Position numbers and translations under genes: made by a program. A DNA stretch of 64,000 nt, from assembly GCF_001696685.1 (NCBI RefSeq), contig NZ_MBFG01000010.1, positions 59,122 to 123,121 of the forward strand, read 5' to 3'. Each line of letters starts with the position of its first letter. Positions within the stretch are counted from its first letter, which is position 1. Below, one piece after another: positions 36,456-45,417 of this stretch. The stretch comes from Nosocomiicoccus ampullae (lineage in GTDB: Bacteria; Bacillota; Bacilli; Staphylococcales; Salinicoccaceae). The notes beneath the pieces were generated by a model that was not told the origin of the DNA, did no database searches, and worked only from the letters and a program-made list of their open reading frames with translations.

Positions 36456-37046
36456 TTATTTAACTTTTTCTGGTTGTAACACATCATCGATTAAACCATA
36501 CTCTTTAGCTTCTTCAGCTGTTAAGTAGTTGTCACGATCTGTGTCTTTTTCAATTCGTTCAAGTGGTTGACCTGTACGTTCTGCTAAAATTTTATTAAGC
36601 TTTTCACGTGTATTTAAAATGTGACGTGCAGCAATTTCAATTTCAGTCGCTTGACCTTGAGCACCACCTAATGGTTGGTGAATCATCACTTCAGCATTTG
36701 GTAATGCAAAACGTTTACCTTTAGTACCAGCAGCGAGTAAGAAAGAACCCATAGACGCTGCCATACCCATACAAATTGTTTGTACGTCTGGTTTAATATG
36801 TTGAATAGTATCGTAAATCGCCATACCAGCAGTCACACTACCACCTGGTGAGTTAATATATAAGTAAATATCCTTCTCAGCATCTTGTGCTTGTAAGAAT
36901 AGTAACTGACTCACAACAGAGTTCGCGACATTATCATCAATCGCACTACCGATCATAATAATTCTATCCTTTAATAAACGAGAGTAAATATCATACGCAC
37001 GTTCACCGCGGTTAGTTGATTCAATTACTGTAGGTATTAAGTTCAT
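36456..37046 (-). CDS. clpP: ATP-dependent Clp protease proteolytic subunit
   Basis: A 196-residue serine protease that forms the tetradecameric chamber fed by ClpX or ClpC. The catalytic triad is visible: Ser in [19 protein letters not shown] (near residue 98), His in [19 protein letters not shown] (near 123) and Asp near 172 in the region ending [20 protein letters not shown]. Full length with the usual N-terminus [36 protein letters not shown] ribosome binding site. A CtsR operator overlaps its promoter. Confidence 0.97.
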   Translation of the reverse strand: MNLIPTVIESTNRGERAYDIYSRLLKDRIIMIGSAIDDNVANSVVSQLLFLQAQDAEKDIYLYINSPGGSVTAGMAIYDTIQHIKPDVQTICMGMAASMGSFLLAAGTKGKRFALPNAEVMIHQPLGGAQGQATEIEIAARHILNTREKLNKILAERTGQPLERIEKDTDRDNYLTAEEAKEYGLIDDVLQPEKVK

Positions 37047-37080
37047 AAAAAATCCTCCTGTATATACATATCGTAACTTT

Positions 37081-37110
37081 ATTAAAACATATTAGTCAAA
37101 CAAGGTCAAA
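37081..37110 (-). promoter_or_regulatory. clpP promoter with CtsR operator
   Basis: Read on the plus strand, AGTCAAA (37094-37100), three nt, GGTCAAA (37104-37110) matches the CtsR heptad direct repeat. On the minus strand the same bases supply a -35 TTGACC (complement of 37104-37109), with a 17-nt spacer to TTTAAT (complement of 37081-37086). CtsR bound here would repress clpP until heat or protein stress. Confidence 0.8.
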
Positions 37111-37143
37111 AGATATACTTGTTTATGTTATAATACAATTGTT

Positions 37144-37215
37144 GCCCTCGTGGTGTAATGGATAACACATGAGATTCCGGTTCTCATACTGGGGGTTCGA
37201 TTCCTCTCGGGGGCG
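37144..37215 (+). tRNA. tRNA-Arg (anticodon CCG)
   Basis: Full cloverleaf: acceptor GCCCTCG pairs with CGGGGGC and discriminator G at 37215; anticodon stem TGAGA/TCTCA closes loop TTCCGGT with anticodon CCG, reading CGG; T-loop GGTTCGATT. CCA is not encoded. A T-run follows at once, probably ending transcription. It lies between clpP and the capsule operon. Confidence 0.95.
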
Positions 37216-37350
37216 TTTTTTTAATTGAATAATTGATGTGTGGATCACTTTTAGCTGTTTTATTTATTGTTCTTCGAACTTTACATAAGATTTACGTTAT
37301 CTTTACCTTTGATTGCTAGAATTAGGGGATAACAGCTAGAGGTGATTTTT

Positions 37351-38508
37351 TTGTATTTAATTATTGGGTTAACTATTATTTTTTTAGTACTCGGTATGTT
37401 AGATAAATATTTACATAATAGACGCTTAAAAAGGGTGCCTCTTAGAATTAATATTAACGGAGTTAGAGGCAAGTCAACGATTACGCGTTTAACATATAGT
37501 ATTTTAAGAGAAGCAGGACATAAGGTCGTTGGTAAAACGACAGGTACAGATGCACGGTTATTATATTGGTATCAAAATGAGGAGATTCCAATTATACGTA
37601 AACCTCAAGGTGCGAATATTGGTGAGCAAAGAGAGATTATTAGTAAAACTGTGAAGTCTGGTGCAAAAGCGATTGTGAATGAGTGTATGGCAGTGAATCC
37701 GGATTATCAGAAAGTATTTCAGCAAGACTTGTTAAAAGCAAATGTCGGTGCGATTGTGAACGTTATGGAGGACCATATGGATGTATTAGGACCGACGTTA
37801 GATGAGGTTGCAGAGTCATTTGTCGCAACGATTCCAAATAACGGTCATTTAGTCGTGCTGAAAGGTCATTATGAAGAATTGTTTAAAAAAGAAGCAGAAA
37901 AAAGAAATACTGAAATCATTATTGCTGATCCGTCAGAAGTTTCTGAGGAATATTTAAAGGAGTTTCCGTATTTAATATTCGCTGAAAACGTTGCGATTGC
38001 ACTCGGTATTTCTAGAGTGATCGGAATTGATGACGATATTGCTTTTAGAGGGATGTTAAAAGCACCACCAGACTCTGGAGCAGTTGATATTGTGTCTTAC
38101 GTGTCAAATGGGACGAACAATATATTTGTAAATGCATTCGCAGCGAATGAGCCGACATCGTCGATGGCAATACTAAAGAAAATTGAAGCATCCGGATATG
38201 AGTATGAGTCGAAAGTGTTATTACTGAATTGCAGATCGGACAGAGTGGACCGGACGAGACAATTCGTTGAAGACTTTTTACCGAATGTACAGTTTGATGC
38301 ACTCATTTGTACAGGAAAATCCACACAGATGGTAACCGATTTTATGAAACATAGAAATGAAACATATATTAACTTAGAAGGTAAAAGCAATGAGGACGTA
38401 TTAAACGAGATATTAAACATATCAAGAAACGTCCTATTATTTTGTGTCGGTAACATTCACGGACCAGGTAAAACAATTATTCAGTATATGGAGGATTTAA
38501 AAGAATGA
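37351..38508 (+). CDS. capB: Poly-gamma-glutamate synthase subunit PgsB/CapB
   Basis: About 385 residues: an N-terminal membrane helix (LIIGLTIIFLVLGMLDKYL) followed by a Mur-ligase-like amide ligase domain with the nucleotide loop INGVRGKSTITRL and NVMEDHMDVLGPTLDEVAE. It forms the ATP-dependent catalytic core of the membrane complex that polymerises glutamate. TTG at 37351, 5 nt after AGAGGTGA, is the preferred start; GTG at 37342 is in frame but within that site. First gene of a capBCAED operon beside tRNA-Arg. The chain overlaps capC by 4 nt. Confidence 0.92.
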   Translation: MYLIIGLTIIFLVLGMLDKYLHNRRLKRVPLRININGVRGKSTITRLTYSILREAGHKVVGKTTGTDARLLYWYQNEEIPIIRKPQGANIGEQREIISKTVKSGAKAIVNECMAVNPDYQKVFQQDLLKANVGAIVNVMEDHMDVLGPTLDEVAESFVATIPNNGHLVVLKGHYEELFKKEAEKRNTEIIIADPSEVSEEYLKEFPYLIFAENVAIALGISRVIGIDDDIAFRGMLKAPPDSGAVDIVSYVSNGTNNIFVNAFAANEPTSSMAILKKIEASGYEYESKVLLLNCRSDRVDRTRQFVEDFLPNVQFDALICTGKSTQMVTDFMKHRNETYINLEGKSNEDVLNEILNISRNVLLFCVGNIHGPGKTIIQYMEDLKE

Positions 38509-38969
38509 TTGGTACAGAACTCTATTTTTCACTGTTTACAGGGGTACTATTAAGTTTACTGTTTGCCGAAAGATTTGGTATAAGTCCAGCAGGGCTAGTC
38601 GTTCCAGGATACCTCGCACTAATATTTGACCAGCCAGTCATGTTATTTTCGATTCTTATTATTAGTTGTTTGACATATATCATTGTCGACAAAATACTCA
38701 GCAAGATCATTATTTTGTATGGTAGAAGAAAATTCTCAGCGATGATCTTAACTGCGATGGTCTTAAAATTTATATTTGATGCGTCGTTCCCGTATGCACC
38801 GATACCATATGACATGATTGAAATTACAGGGATAGGTATGGTCATCCCTGGTATTATCGCAAATACAATCCAAAGACAAGGTGTAGTCATTACGTTATCA
38901 TCATCGCTATTCGTTACACTTTTAACGTATGCTCTCTTAAATGTGTATAACTACGTTGTATTACTATAG
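38505..38969 (+). CDS. capC: Poly-gamma-glutamate synthase subunit PgsC/CapC
   Basis: A 154-residue integral membrane protein with about four to five helices and the family words FGISPAGLVVPGYLAL near residues 24-39 and GIGMVIPGIIANTIQRQG near 106-123. CapC and CapB together form the polymerase core for poly-gamma-glutamate. Length is typical (about 150). It starts inside the end of capB (ATGA overlap), so the subunits are translated in step. Confidence 0.92.
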   Translation: MIGTELYFSLFTGVLLSLLFAERFGISPAGLVVPGYLALIFDQPVMLFSILIISCLTYIIVDKILSKIIILYGRRKFSAMILTAMVLKFIFDASFPYAPIPYDMIEITGIGMVIPGIIANTIQRQGVVITLSSSLFVTLLTYALLNVYNYVVLL

Positions 38970-38984
38970 TTAGGTGATTTAATA

Positions 38985-39980
38985 ATGAAAAAACTAACAC
39001 TTCAAGAAAAAATATTAAAATATATCAAACATAATAAACGTTCTAACTTAATGATTGTACTAGTAATGCTAGTCATTAGCGTTATAAGTATATATTTTGT
39101 GAATAGAACATATACACCGATCGAAGTAGAGAGTTTTGAAACAGAGAACAGTCCGACTATTTTCTACACGGGTAATTTATATTTACAAGAATATAACGAC
39201 ATATTTGAGTCCGAGCACTTTTTAACAAGTTTACAGGGTCCCTTATTAGAAAATGAATTATCATTTACAAATGTCGTGTTAGACAAACGAGTAAAGAATA
39301 AGAATGAACAAATTAACGAGATACAAGACAACTACTTTACGGATTTAACATTTTTTAATAAAAATGTACCGTATGTTGACCTCGTCGATGTCGAAAGAAA
39401 TATAGGACTATCATTAGAAAATCCGAGTCTTGAAGACGTCGTTGAATATAATGTTGGAGAAAAGAAAATATCGTTTTTATCGTTTGTAGATAAGAGTTCA
39501 AAATTTATATCGAGTGAAATACCACAAATTAACCATGAATTAGAACCGAGTTTCTTTTTACCGAAAATTCAGCAGCTAGATAATGATAGTGATTTAATTA
39601 TAGTGAGTGTTACTTGGGGGATACCGAACGAACGTGAAGTGACTACAAGACAAAGAGAACTCGCACACGCGTTATCTGACGCAGGCGTCGATATTATTAT
39701 CGGTAATAATAGCGTCGTTCAAGAAATTGAGAAATATAACGATACAGTTATCTTTTATAGTTTAGGAAACTTAGTGTCAAACGATTATATTTCAAACTAT
39801 AAAAAGAGTATCGTCGTTCAGCACGATATAGAAAGCAATCAATTTAAAATCACACCTGTACAATATAAACACGGCACATTAACTAAAAACAATTTAAATT
39901 TCTTTGAGCAAAAAACGTTGTTCCAACAAATGCCGACACACACTTCATATAAGGATGGGGAGTTTTATTTTGAACAGTAA
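38985..39980 (+). CDS. capA: CapA/PgsA homologue lacking metallophosphatase residues
   Basis: A 331-residue protein with a cytoplasmic N-terminus and one membrane anchor (residues 20-42), then an external CapA domain. Compared with Bacillus PgsA from memory, the framework is kept (RQRELAHALSDAGVDIIIG, NDTVIFYSLGNLVS) but the expected metal ligands are gone: GDIMMGR is GNLYLQE, SHWG is VTWG, and GHHPHV is GNNSVV; the NNHA segment is absent. It may act as a structural partner in polymer export rather than an enzyme (inference). It is also some 50 residues shorter than PgsA. Confidence 0.85.
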   Translation: MKKLTLQEKILKYIKHNKRSNLMIVLVMLVISVISIYFVNRTYTPIEVESFETENSPTIFYTGNLYLQEYNDIFESEHFLTSLQGPLLENELSFTNVVLDKRVKNKNEQINEIQDNYFTDLTFFNKNVPYVDLVDVERNIGLSLENPSLEDVVEYNVGEKKISFLSFVDKSSKFISSEIPQINHELEPSFFLPKIQQLDNDSDLIIVSVTWGIPNEREVTTRQRELAHALSDAGVDIIIGNNSVVQEIEKYNDTVIFYSLGNLVSNDYISNYKKSIVVQHDIESNQFKITPVQYKHGTLTKNNLNFFEQKTLFQQMPTHTSYKDGEFYFEQ

Positions 39981-40107
39981 AAAGGTACTCATTTGGATTT
40001 TACTTATCGTCGTTGTCTGTTCAATGTATATTGCGATGTTTGTTAAGCAAAATGATGAACAGATAAGTGAATCTGAACGAAAAATTATCGAATACTATAC
40101 TAAATAA
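39970..40107 (+). CDS. capE: Small capsule protein CapE/PgsE
   Basis: A 45-residue protein starting at TTG 39970, 7 nt after GGGGAG, and overlapping the end of capA by 11 nt. It has one hydrophobic helix (VLIWILLIVVVCSMYIAMFV) and a charged tail (KQNDEQISESERKIIEYYTK). Size, helix position and place in the operon match PgsE/CapE, needed for efficient polyglutamate production. The frame can be extended upstream to 39904, but that part lies inside capA and lacks a ribosome binding site. Confidence 0.8.
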   Translation: MNSKKVLIWILLIVVVCSMYIAMFVKQNDEQISESERKIIEYYTK

Positions 40108-40122
40108 GTGGCGGTCATTATA

Positions 40123-41676
40123 ATGAAAAAATATTTCCCTTTAATTGCATTAATATTATTGTTACTGACATCAGTCGCAATATATATGGTGAAAAATAAT
40201 CGAGATATGATTTCTTTAGAAAAAGACAGTTTTAAAAATGAAAAGAATGAATCGTACTCCGTAACGTCAAGTGACTACCGAGCAAGCGAAGTCGGGCAAA
40301 AGATAATCGCAGACGGTGGGAACGCTGCAGATGCTGCGATAGGTGTTGCGTTTGCCTTAGCTATCGTCGAGCCGTATGCTTCGGGACTTGGCGGTGGTGG
40401 AGCGTTATTATATTACGATGATCAAATGGACGCACCCGATGAAATCAAATATCAGAGTATATCATCGAGCGTATATGAAAAGGGTGATTTAATCGGGGTT
40501 CCTGGACTCGTTAGAGGAATGGATTACTTACAAAAAGAGTATGGCAGTATGAAAATGGAAGAAATTTTAGATTATGTCATACCTTTAGCAGAAGACGGAA
40601 TTACAGTCGATGCAAGATTTGCACAAAACCTCGCGCTATATAAAGAATATAATGACTTAGACAGTCCATTTTATAAAAACGGTGAACCAGTAGCTAGTGG
40701 TGAAAAAATCACTCAACCGGAACTTGCAGACACTTTACAATACATTCAAGCATATGGTGTCGATGCATTTTACGAAATGCTTGGTGAGAGTATGGCTGAA
40801 GAGTTTGAGCGTTTTAATGTCGAAGATTTTACGAATTATACTGCGACTAAAGGTGACGTATTAAGTATGGACTACCAAGGATCTACAGTATACACGCCGA
40901 GTAGCCCGCTCGGTGGTGTGTTTACATTACAAGCATTAGCGATTGACGAAATACTACGTGAGGAAGACGGTGCGTCTTATAACTTTATACAATCCGTAAG
41001 TGATGCGAGAGATATTATGATGATTAACCGAGATATCGTGAGCGATATGGACGGTGATAGAATGCAGTATTTAGACAGATACTATATTGAGAATGAACTG
41101 TATCAATTAAATGATGTCGAGAGCGTCGAATATGAAGAAAATATTAATAACAACACCACACACTTTGTCGTCGTCGACAAAGAAGGACGTATGATTAGTG
41201 CAACGAATACGTTAAATAGATATTTTGGATCAGGTAAATATAGTAGTTTAGGATTTTACTTAAATAACTCTTTAGACAATTTTTCAAAAGATCCGATGAG
41301 TCCAAACTTCGGTGAACCAAACAAAACACCAAGATCATATACGAGTCCAACAATTATTGTGAATGACGATGGCTATATCGGTATCGGTACACCAGGTGGA
41401 AATATGATACCGACGGTCATATCACAAATTATCATTCAGTACTTTAATAACGATATGACATTAAAGTCAGCCATCAACCAAGGGCGATTATTTAAATCTA
41501 ACGATCAAATTTATTACGAAGATTTTGCACAATTTGAATTGCTAGGTAATATTGATGAACTCGATTCGCCGATTAGAAAAATTAGTTCACCGAATGAATT
41601 CGGTAATATTCAGTCCGTCATTTATGACCGTGAAACTAAAGAAAGTCACAGATATTATGACCGAAACAATCGATAA
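40123..41676 (+). CDS. capD: CapD gamma-glutamyltransferase, capsule anchoring
   Basis: About 517 residues of the gamma-glutamyltranspeptidase family with an N-terminal membrane anchor (LIALILLLLTSVAIYMV). GGT words include AGLG-like ASGLGGGGALLYYD near residue 90 and the autoprocessing Thr in NNNTTHFVVVDKEG near residue 345, which becomes the nucleophile after self-cleavage. The downstream GTPGGNMIPTVISQI matches the family. CapD cuts poly-gamma-glutamate and joins it to peptidoglycan. Start ATG 40123; a GTG at 40108 is in frame. Unlike B. anthracis as I recall it, the small E gene precedes D. Confidence 0.9.
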   Translation: MKKYFPLIALILLLLTSVAIYMVKNNRDMISLEKDSFKNEKNESYSVTSSDYRASEVGQKIIADGGNAADAAIGVAFALAIVEPYASGLGGGGALLYYDDQMDAPDEIKYQSISSSVYEKGDLIGVPGLVRGMDYLQKEYGSMKMEEILDYVIPLAEDGITVDARFAQNLALYKEYNDLDSPFYKNGEPVASGEKITQPELADTLQYIQAYGVDAFYEMLGESMAEEFERFNVEDFTNYTATKGDVLSMDYQGSTVYTPSSPLGGVFTLQALAIDEILREEDGASYNFIQSVSDARDIMMINRDIVSDMDGDRMQYLDRYYIENELYQLNDVESVEYEENINNNTTHFVVVDKEGRMISATNTLNRYFGSGKYSSLGFYLNNSLDNFSKDPMSPNFGEPNKTPRSYTSPTIIVNDDGYIGIGTPGGNMIPTVISQIIIQYFNNDMTLKSAINQGRLFKSNDQIYYEDFAQFELLGNIDELDSPIRKISSPNEFGNIQSVIYDRETKESHRYYDRNNR

Positions 41677-41702
41677 AGAAGGCGAAACGCCTTCTTTTTT
41701 TG
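41676..41702 (+). terminator. Terminator of the capsule operon
   Basis: AAGAAGGCG (41676-41684) and CGCCTTCTT (41688-41696), loop AAA, then T-run. It starts at the last base of capD. Confidence 0.9.
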
Positions 41703-41740
41703 TTACAATTAAACATAATAAAAGAGAGTAGGCGATTAAA

Positions 41741-43498
41741 ATGCGATATATAAAAGGAATTATATTAGTTCTAATGTTAATGCTCGTAACGTTTAATGTG
41801 GCGAATGCGAATGAAATCCAGTCGATCGATATTCACTTAAATATTAAAAAAGACGGTTCAGTTGAAGTCACAGAAACGCGTCATCAAAATATGGACGAAG
41901 GTACAGAGAACTTTATCGTCTTTAAAGATAGCGATATGCAAGGGACGACAGTTGAAAACTTCTCTGTTGACGGTATGACACTTGAAGAAAACTGGGATAG
42001 TGAAGCGAGCCGTGAAGAGAAAGCAGGCAAGTACGGAATTTTAGAAACAAATGAGGGGTTCGACCTCGTTTGGGGGATCGGTGAATACGGTAGAGAGACG
42101 TATACAGTTCGTTATACACTGACGAATCTCGTACATAATTTAGACGACGGACAAGCGCTATACTGGGATTTTAATACGTTTACTGGGTTACCGACAGACA
42201 AAATGACAATGACGATTTCTACGTTTGAACCGTTCAATGAAGACAACGTTCGTTTTTACGGATTCGGTATCGTTGGAGATATGAATTATAACGGGGATAA
42301 TATTGTGTGGGAATCGACTGAAGCGATGGATAAAAGTAATTATGCAACGGTCTTACTACTATTTAACCCGAATATGTATTCAGCAACAATCAGCGACAAC
42401 AAGACGCTAGAGTCATTAAAAGAACAAGCTCTTCATAACTCAAATTACTCAGAAGACGGCACGACGGAAGGCCCAAAAGAACCAAAGTTCTCTAAAATCT
42501 TTGACTATGTAGGAATGCTAATCGGGCTTATGTTCGTTGGTGGATTTAGTTATTTCTTATATATACTAGTATCCACACTAAGTAATATAGAACGTGTTAC
42601 AGGGATATCAAATATTAAACGTCAGTTAAAACATGTTACGTCTGACGTACCACCTAAAGGTATCGATGATTATGCAGGTTTTTCTCTTATCTTTGGAAAT
42701 CTCGGGTACTCGTATTTTAATCATTTAATTTCAGCATATTTAATAGAATGGCAACGTGACGGAAGAATTGATATCGAGTTTGAAGATGACGGTAAACGTA
42801 TTGACAAAAGAAACACAGTCATCACAATTAACGACTTCGATAACGTTCAAAAGACGTATGGTGGCTACTTTAAAGAAGCAGTAAAGAAAGTTAAAGATAA
42901 AACGTTTAACGAAGATTATGAATTACTCGTTTGGTTAATGTTTGTCGATGCGGTAAAAGATGATAATAAGATCACGAAAAAACAATTAAAAAGATGGTTT
43001 AGAAAAAACAAAAATGATGTCAAAAAAGTGAACGGGTATTTAAAAGAGTATTCAAAAGAATATTTACTCGAACATGGATACATGACCTCGACGAAAAAGA
43101 AAAGGTTATTTATTAAGACAGAAACACTGAAGCCAACTGAAAAAGGTAGAGCATTTATTGAAGAGTGTGTGAAATATCATAATTATTTAAAAGAAGAAGA
43201 TGAACTCGAATGGGTGAATCGTATGAAAGTAAATGAAATAAGTTTAGAAGAACTCGTCTATGTGTATTTACTCGGTTTATCTGAAGAGACCGGAAAACGT
43301 ATAAAAAAGCATGACTTCGATCGCTCTAACATACGTAACCTAAATTATCTTCATTATTTCTATTTAGTAAATAACACGTCAGGTACAGTAGATTCTGCAC
43401 TATCTAGTGGCTCTATGTCATCATCCGGAATGGGTGGCTCTACTGGAATGGGAGGTGGCATGGGCGCCGGAGGCGGCGGAGGTGGTGGTGCAAGATAG
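41741..43498 (+). CDS. DUF2207 membrane protein
   Basis: A 585-residue protein: signal peptide (residues 1-23, cut after NANA), an extracytoplasmic DUF2207 beta domain (about 24-200), a membrane helix (about 253-280), then a large charged cytoplasmic-type region, ending in a Gly/Ser/Met-rich tail (MGGGMGAGGGGGGGAR). The N-terminal domain words SIDIHLNIKKDGSVEVTETRHQNM are typical. No enzymatic role is known for this family. It sits alone between the capsule operon and an LCP gene, so an envelope role is plausible but unproven. Confidence 0.82.
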   Translation: MRYIKGIILVLMLMLVTFNVANANEIQSIDIHLNIKKDGSVEVTETRHQNMDEGTENFIVFKDSDMQGTTVENFSVDGMTLEENWDSEASREEKAGKYGILETNEGFDLVWGIGEYGRETYTVRYTLTNLVHNLDDGQALYWDFNTFTGLPTDKMTMTISTFEPFNEDNVRFYGFGIVGDMNYNGDNIVWESTEAMDKSNYATVLLLFNPNMYSATISDNKTLESLKEQALHNSNYSEDGTTEGPKEPKFSKIFDYVGMLIGLMFVGGFSYFLYILVSTLSNIERVTGISNIKRQLKHVTSDVPPKGIDDYAGFSLIFGNLGYSYFNHLISAYLIEWQRDGRIDIEFEDDGKRIDKRNTVITINDFDNVQKTYGGYFKEAVKKVKDKTFNEDYELLVWLMFVDAVKDDNKITKKQLKRWFRKNKNDVKKVNGYLKEYSKEYLLEHGYMTSTKKKRLFIKTETLKPTEKGRAFIEECVKYHNYLKEEDELEWVNRMKVNEISLEELVYVYLLGLSEETGKRIKKHDFDRSNIRNLNYLHYFYLVNNTSGTVDSALSSGSMSSSGMGGSTGMGGGMGAGGGGGGGAR

Positions 43499-43569
43499 CA
43501 CCACTTTAGTATAAGAGCGTTAAAAATCATGCTATAATGGTGATGATTTTTATAGAAAGAGGCAACACT

Positions 43570-44577
43570 ATGTCAGAATTTAGTAGAGTCGATCGTCTTA
43601 AAAACGAAGAGCGTGAGACTCCTATAGTTAAAGATAATAAACCACAAAAACCTAAAAAGAAACGTAAAACTTTTAAACGAATTATACTAGTTTTACTCGC
43701 TTTACTGATAATATTTGCAGTGTTTTCTATATATAAGTTATTTAGTTTAAGCGATGATATCCACGCACCTTTAAATCGCGATACGTCATCGTATCGTAAC
43801 AGTCCAGTCAGTCATTTGTCTGGCGACCCAATTTCAGTCGTTATTTTTGGTGTCGATTCAGACAGTGAACGCGGACTATCTGGCGGTGAACGCAGTGACG
43901 CGATTATGCTACTTTCAATTAATCCGAAGAAAAAAACGACGATGATGGTCAGTATCCCAAGGGACACTCGAACTGAAATCGTCGGTTACGGAACGGTTGA
44001 AAAAATCAACCATGCGTATGCATACGGTGGGCCGGATATGGCTGTCGACACAGTAGAAAACTTTATGGGAGCACCAGTTGACCATTACGTCGCGATGAAT
44101 ATGGATAGCGTCAAGTTATTAATTGATAGTGTCGGAGGCGTTAAAGTAAAAAGTAACGGCACGTTTACTGTAAAAGGGATCGAGTTCGTTGAAGGTGAGA
44201 CGTATCATATGGACGGAGATACGGCACTTAAATTTATTCGAAGCAGATACGAAGAAGGATCTGGTGGGGATAATGGCCGTCAAGAACGTCAACAGCTCGT
44301 CTTAGAGTCACTCGCAACTAAAATGTTAAGTCCAAGCGGTCTACTTCACATGAACACAGTGTTTGATACGTTAGGAGATAACGTCAAAACAGATTTATCT
44401 TCTAGAGAAATTAGTTTAATGGCACTTCGTTATTACGGAGCGAAAAACAATATTGAAAAGTATCAACTAGAAGGCGAAGATGTCGTTTTAGAAGACGGGT
44501 TATGGTACTTTATCCCAAATACAGAAAGTTTTTATGACATACAATCTAAGTATTTAGAAAATCTAGAGTTACAATAA
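43570..44577 (+). CDS. LytR-CpsA-Psr family wall-polymer ligase
   Basis: About 335 residues: a basic cytoplasmic N-terminus, one membrane helix (IILVLLALLIIFAVFSIYKLF, near 38-58) and an external LCP domain. Family motifs include VVIFGVDSDSERGLSGGERSDAIMLLSINPKKK, VSIPRDTRTEIVGYG, KINHAYAYGG and ALKFIRSRYEEGSGGDNGRQERQQ, which carry the Arg and Asp residues that bind the lipid pyrophosphate. LCP enzymes join teichoic acid or capsule to peptidoglycan; TagO makes the linkage unit at 10.3 kb. Start ATG 43570 after AAAGAGGC; upstream in-frame starts lack a ribosome binding site. Confidence 0.92.
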   Translation: MSEFSRVDRLKNEERETPIVKDNKPQKPKKKRKTFKRIILVLLALLIIFAVFSIYKLFSLSDDIHAPLNRDTSSYRNSPVSHLSGDPISVVIFGVDSDSERGLSGGERSDAIMLLSINPKKKTTMMVSIPRDTRTEIVGYGTVEKINHAYAYGGPDMAVDTVENFMGAPVDHYVAMNMDSVKLLIDSVGGVKVKSNGTFTVKGIEFVEGETYHMDGDTALKFIRSRYEEGSGGDNGRQERQQLVLESLATKMLSPSGLLHMNTVFDTLGDNVKTDLSSREISLMALRYYGAKNNIEKYQLEGEDVVLEDGLWYFIPNTESFYDIQSKYLENLELQ

Positions 44578-44601
44578 AGCGTGGAATCACGCTTTATTTT
44601 T
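44573..44601 (+). terminator. Terminator after LCP gene
   Basis: AATAAAGCGTG (44573-44583) and CACGCTTTATT (44588-44598), GAAT loop, T-run. The left arm includes the stop codon. Confidence 0.87.
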
Positions 44602-44620
44602 ATATAAAAGAGGTGACACG

Positions 44621-45409
44621 ATGTTAGACGTATTAGAAGAAGTCGAACGCCCCGATAGTAGTCTCAGTTTAAGGTACGTGCGTGACGTGTTCTTTGTGAC
44701 GTTAAATGCAGGGAAAATGTTACTTGAAAATGGTGCAGAGACGTACCGAGTCGAAGACACGATGGAGCGTATCGCAAAACATTACGGGGTTGAAAACGTT
44801 CAAGTATTCGTAGCAACGACTGTAATTATATTGTCGATGAACGACTACGGATTATCTCAACAAATCCGAATTTTAACACGTAACAACAATTTAGAAAAAG
44901 TCGTCAATATAAACGAATTATCACGACAAATAATTACAAATGGGATGACGATTCAAGAAGCTAAAAACGCACTAGATGATATTAGCGCTTCAAGAACGTT
45001 CCCATTATGGATGGTCGTATTATTTGGTGGAGTCGCTGCGTCGATGTTCTTGTTTATGTTTAACGGATCGATTAAAGACTTGCCGATGACATTACTCGCT
45101 GGTGCTTTAGGTGTGTTTGTCACCGAATGGATTCAGCGCTATACAAAAATTAAGTTTTTTACAGAAATACTTGCGGCGTTTTTAATCGCGCTATTTGCGC
45201 TTGTTTATGTGAGGTATAGCTTCGGAGTTAATATTGACTCGATTATTATCGCGTCAGTGATGCCACTTGTACCTGGGGTACCGATCACAAACGCACTTCG
45301 TGAATTAATACGTGGACACTTTTTAGCAGGGACAATGAAAGGCGTTGAAGCAGGTCTTACTGCTATTGCGATCGGTGCCGGTGTTGGAACGGTATTTCTC
45401 ATATTTTAG
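44621..45409 (+). CDS. Threonine/serine exporter, ThrE N-terminal-type subunit
   Basis: A 262-residue DUF1212/ThrE protein: an N-terminal soluble segment with the conserved NAGKMLLENGAETYRVEDTMERIA, then about five membrane helices from residue 125 and the signature VMPLVPGVPITNALRELIRGH near 215-235. In corynebacteria ThrE is one chain; here as in many Firmicutes it is split, with the partner next. Export of threonine, serine or small peptides is assumed from the family. AGAGGTGAC ribosome binding site; 8-nt gap to the partner gene. Confidence 0.85.
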   Translation: MLDVLEEVERPDSSLSLRYVRDVFFVTLNAGKMLLENGAETYRVEDTMERIAKHYGVENVQVFVATTVIILSMNDYGLSQQIRILTRNNNLEKVVNINELSRQIITNGMTIQEAKNALDDISASRTFPLWMVVLFGGVAASMFLFMFNGSIKDLPMTLLAGALGVFVTEWIQRYTKIKFFTEILAAFLIALFALVYVRYSFGVNIDSIIIASVMPLVPGVPITNALRELIRGHFLAGTMKGVEAGLTAIAIGAGVGTVFLIF

Positions 45410-45417
45410 GAGGTGAA

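Noticed and set aside
37397-37420. Repeat-like TGTTAGATAAATATTTACA in capB
   Set aside because: It encodes MLDKYL in the CapB membrane region and lacks the facing arm and 51-bp period, so it is a chance match.
39904-39969. N-terminal extension of capE
   Set aside because: It lies within capA, has no ribosome binding site and is unlike known E subunits; TTG 39970 follows GGGGAG.
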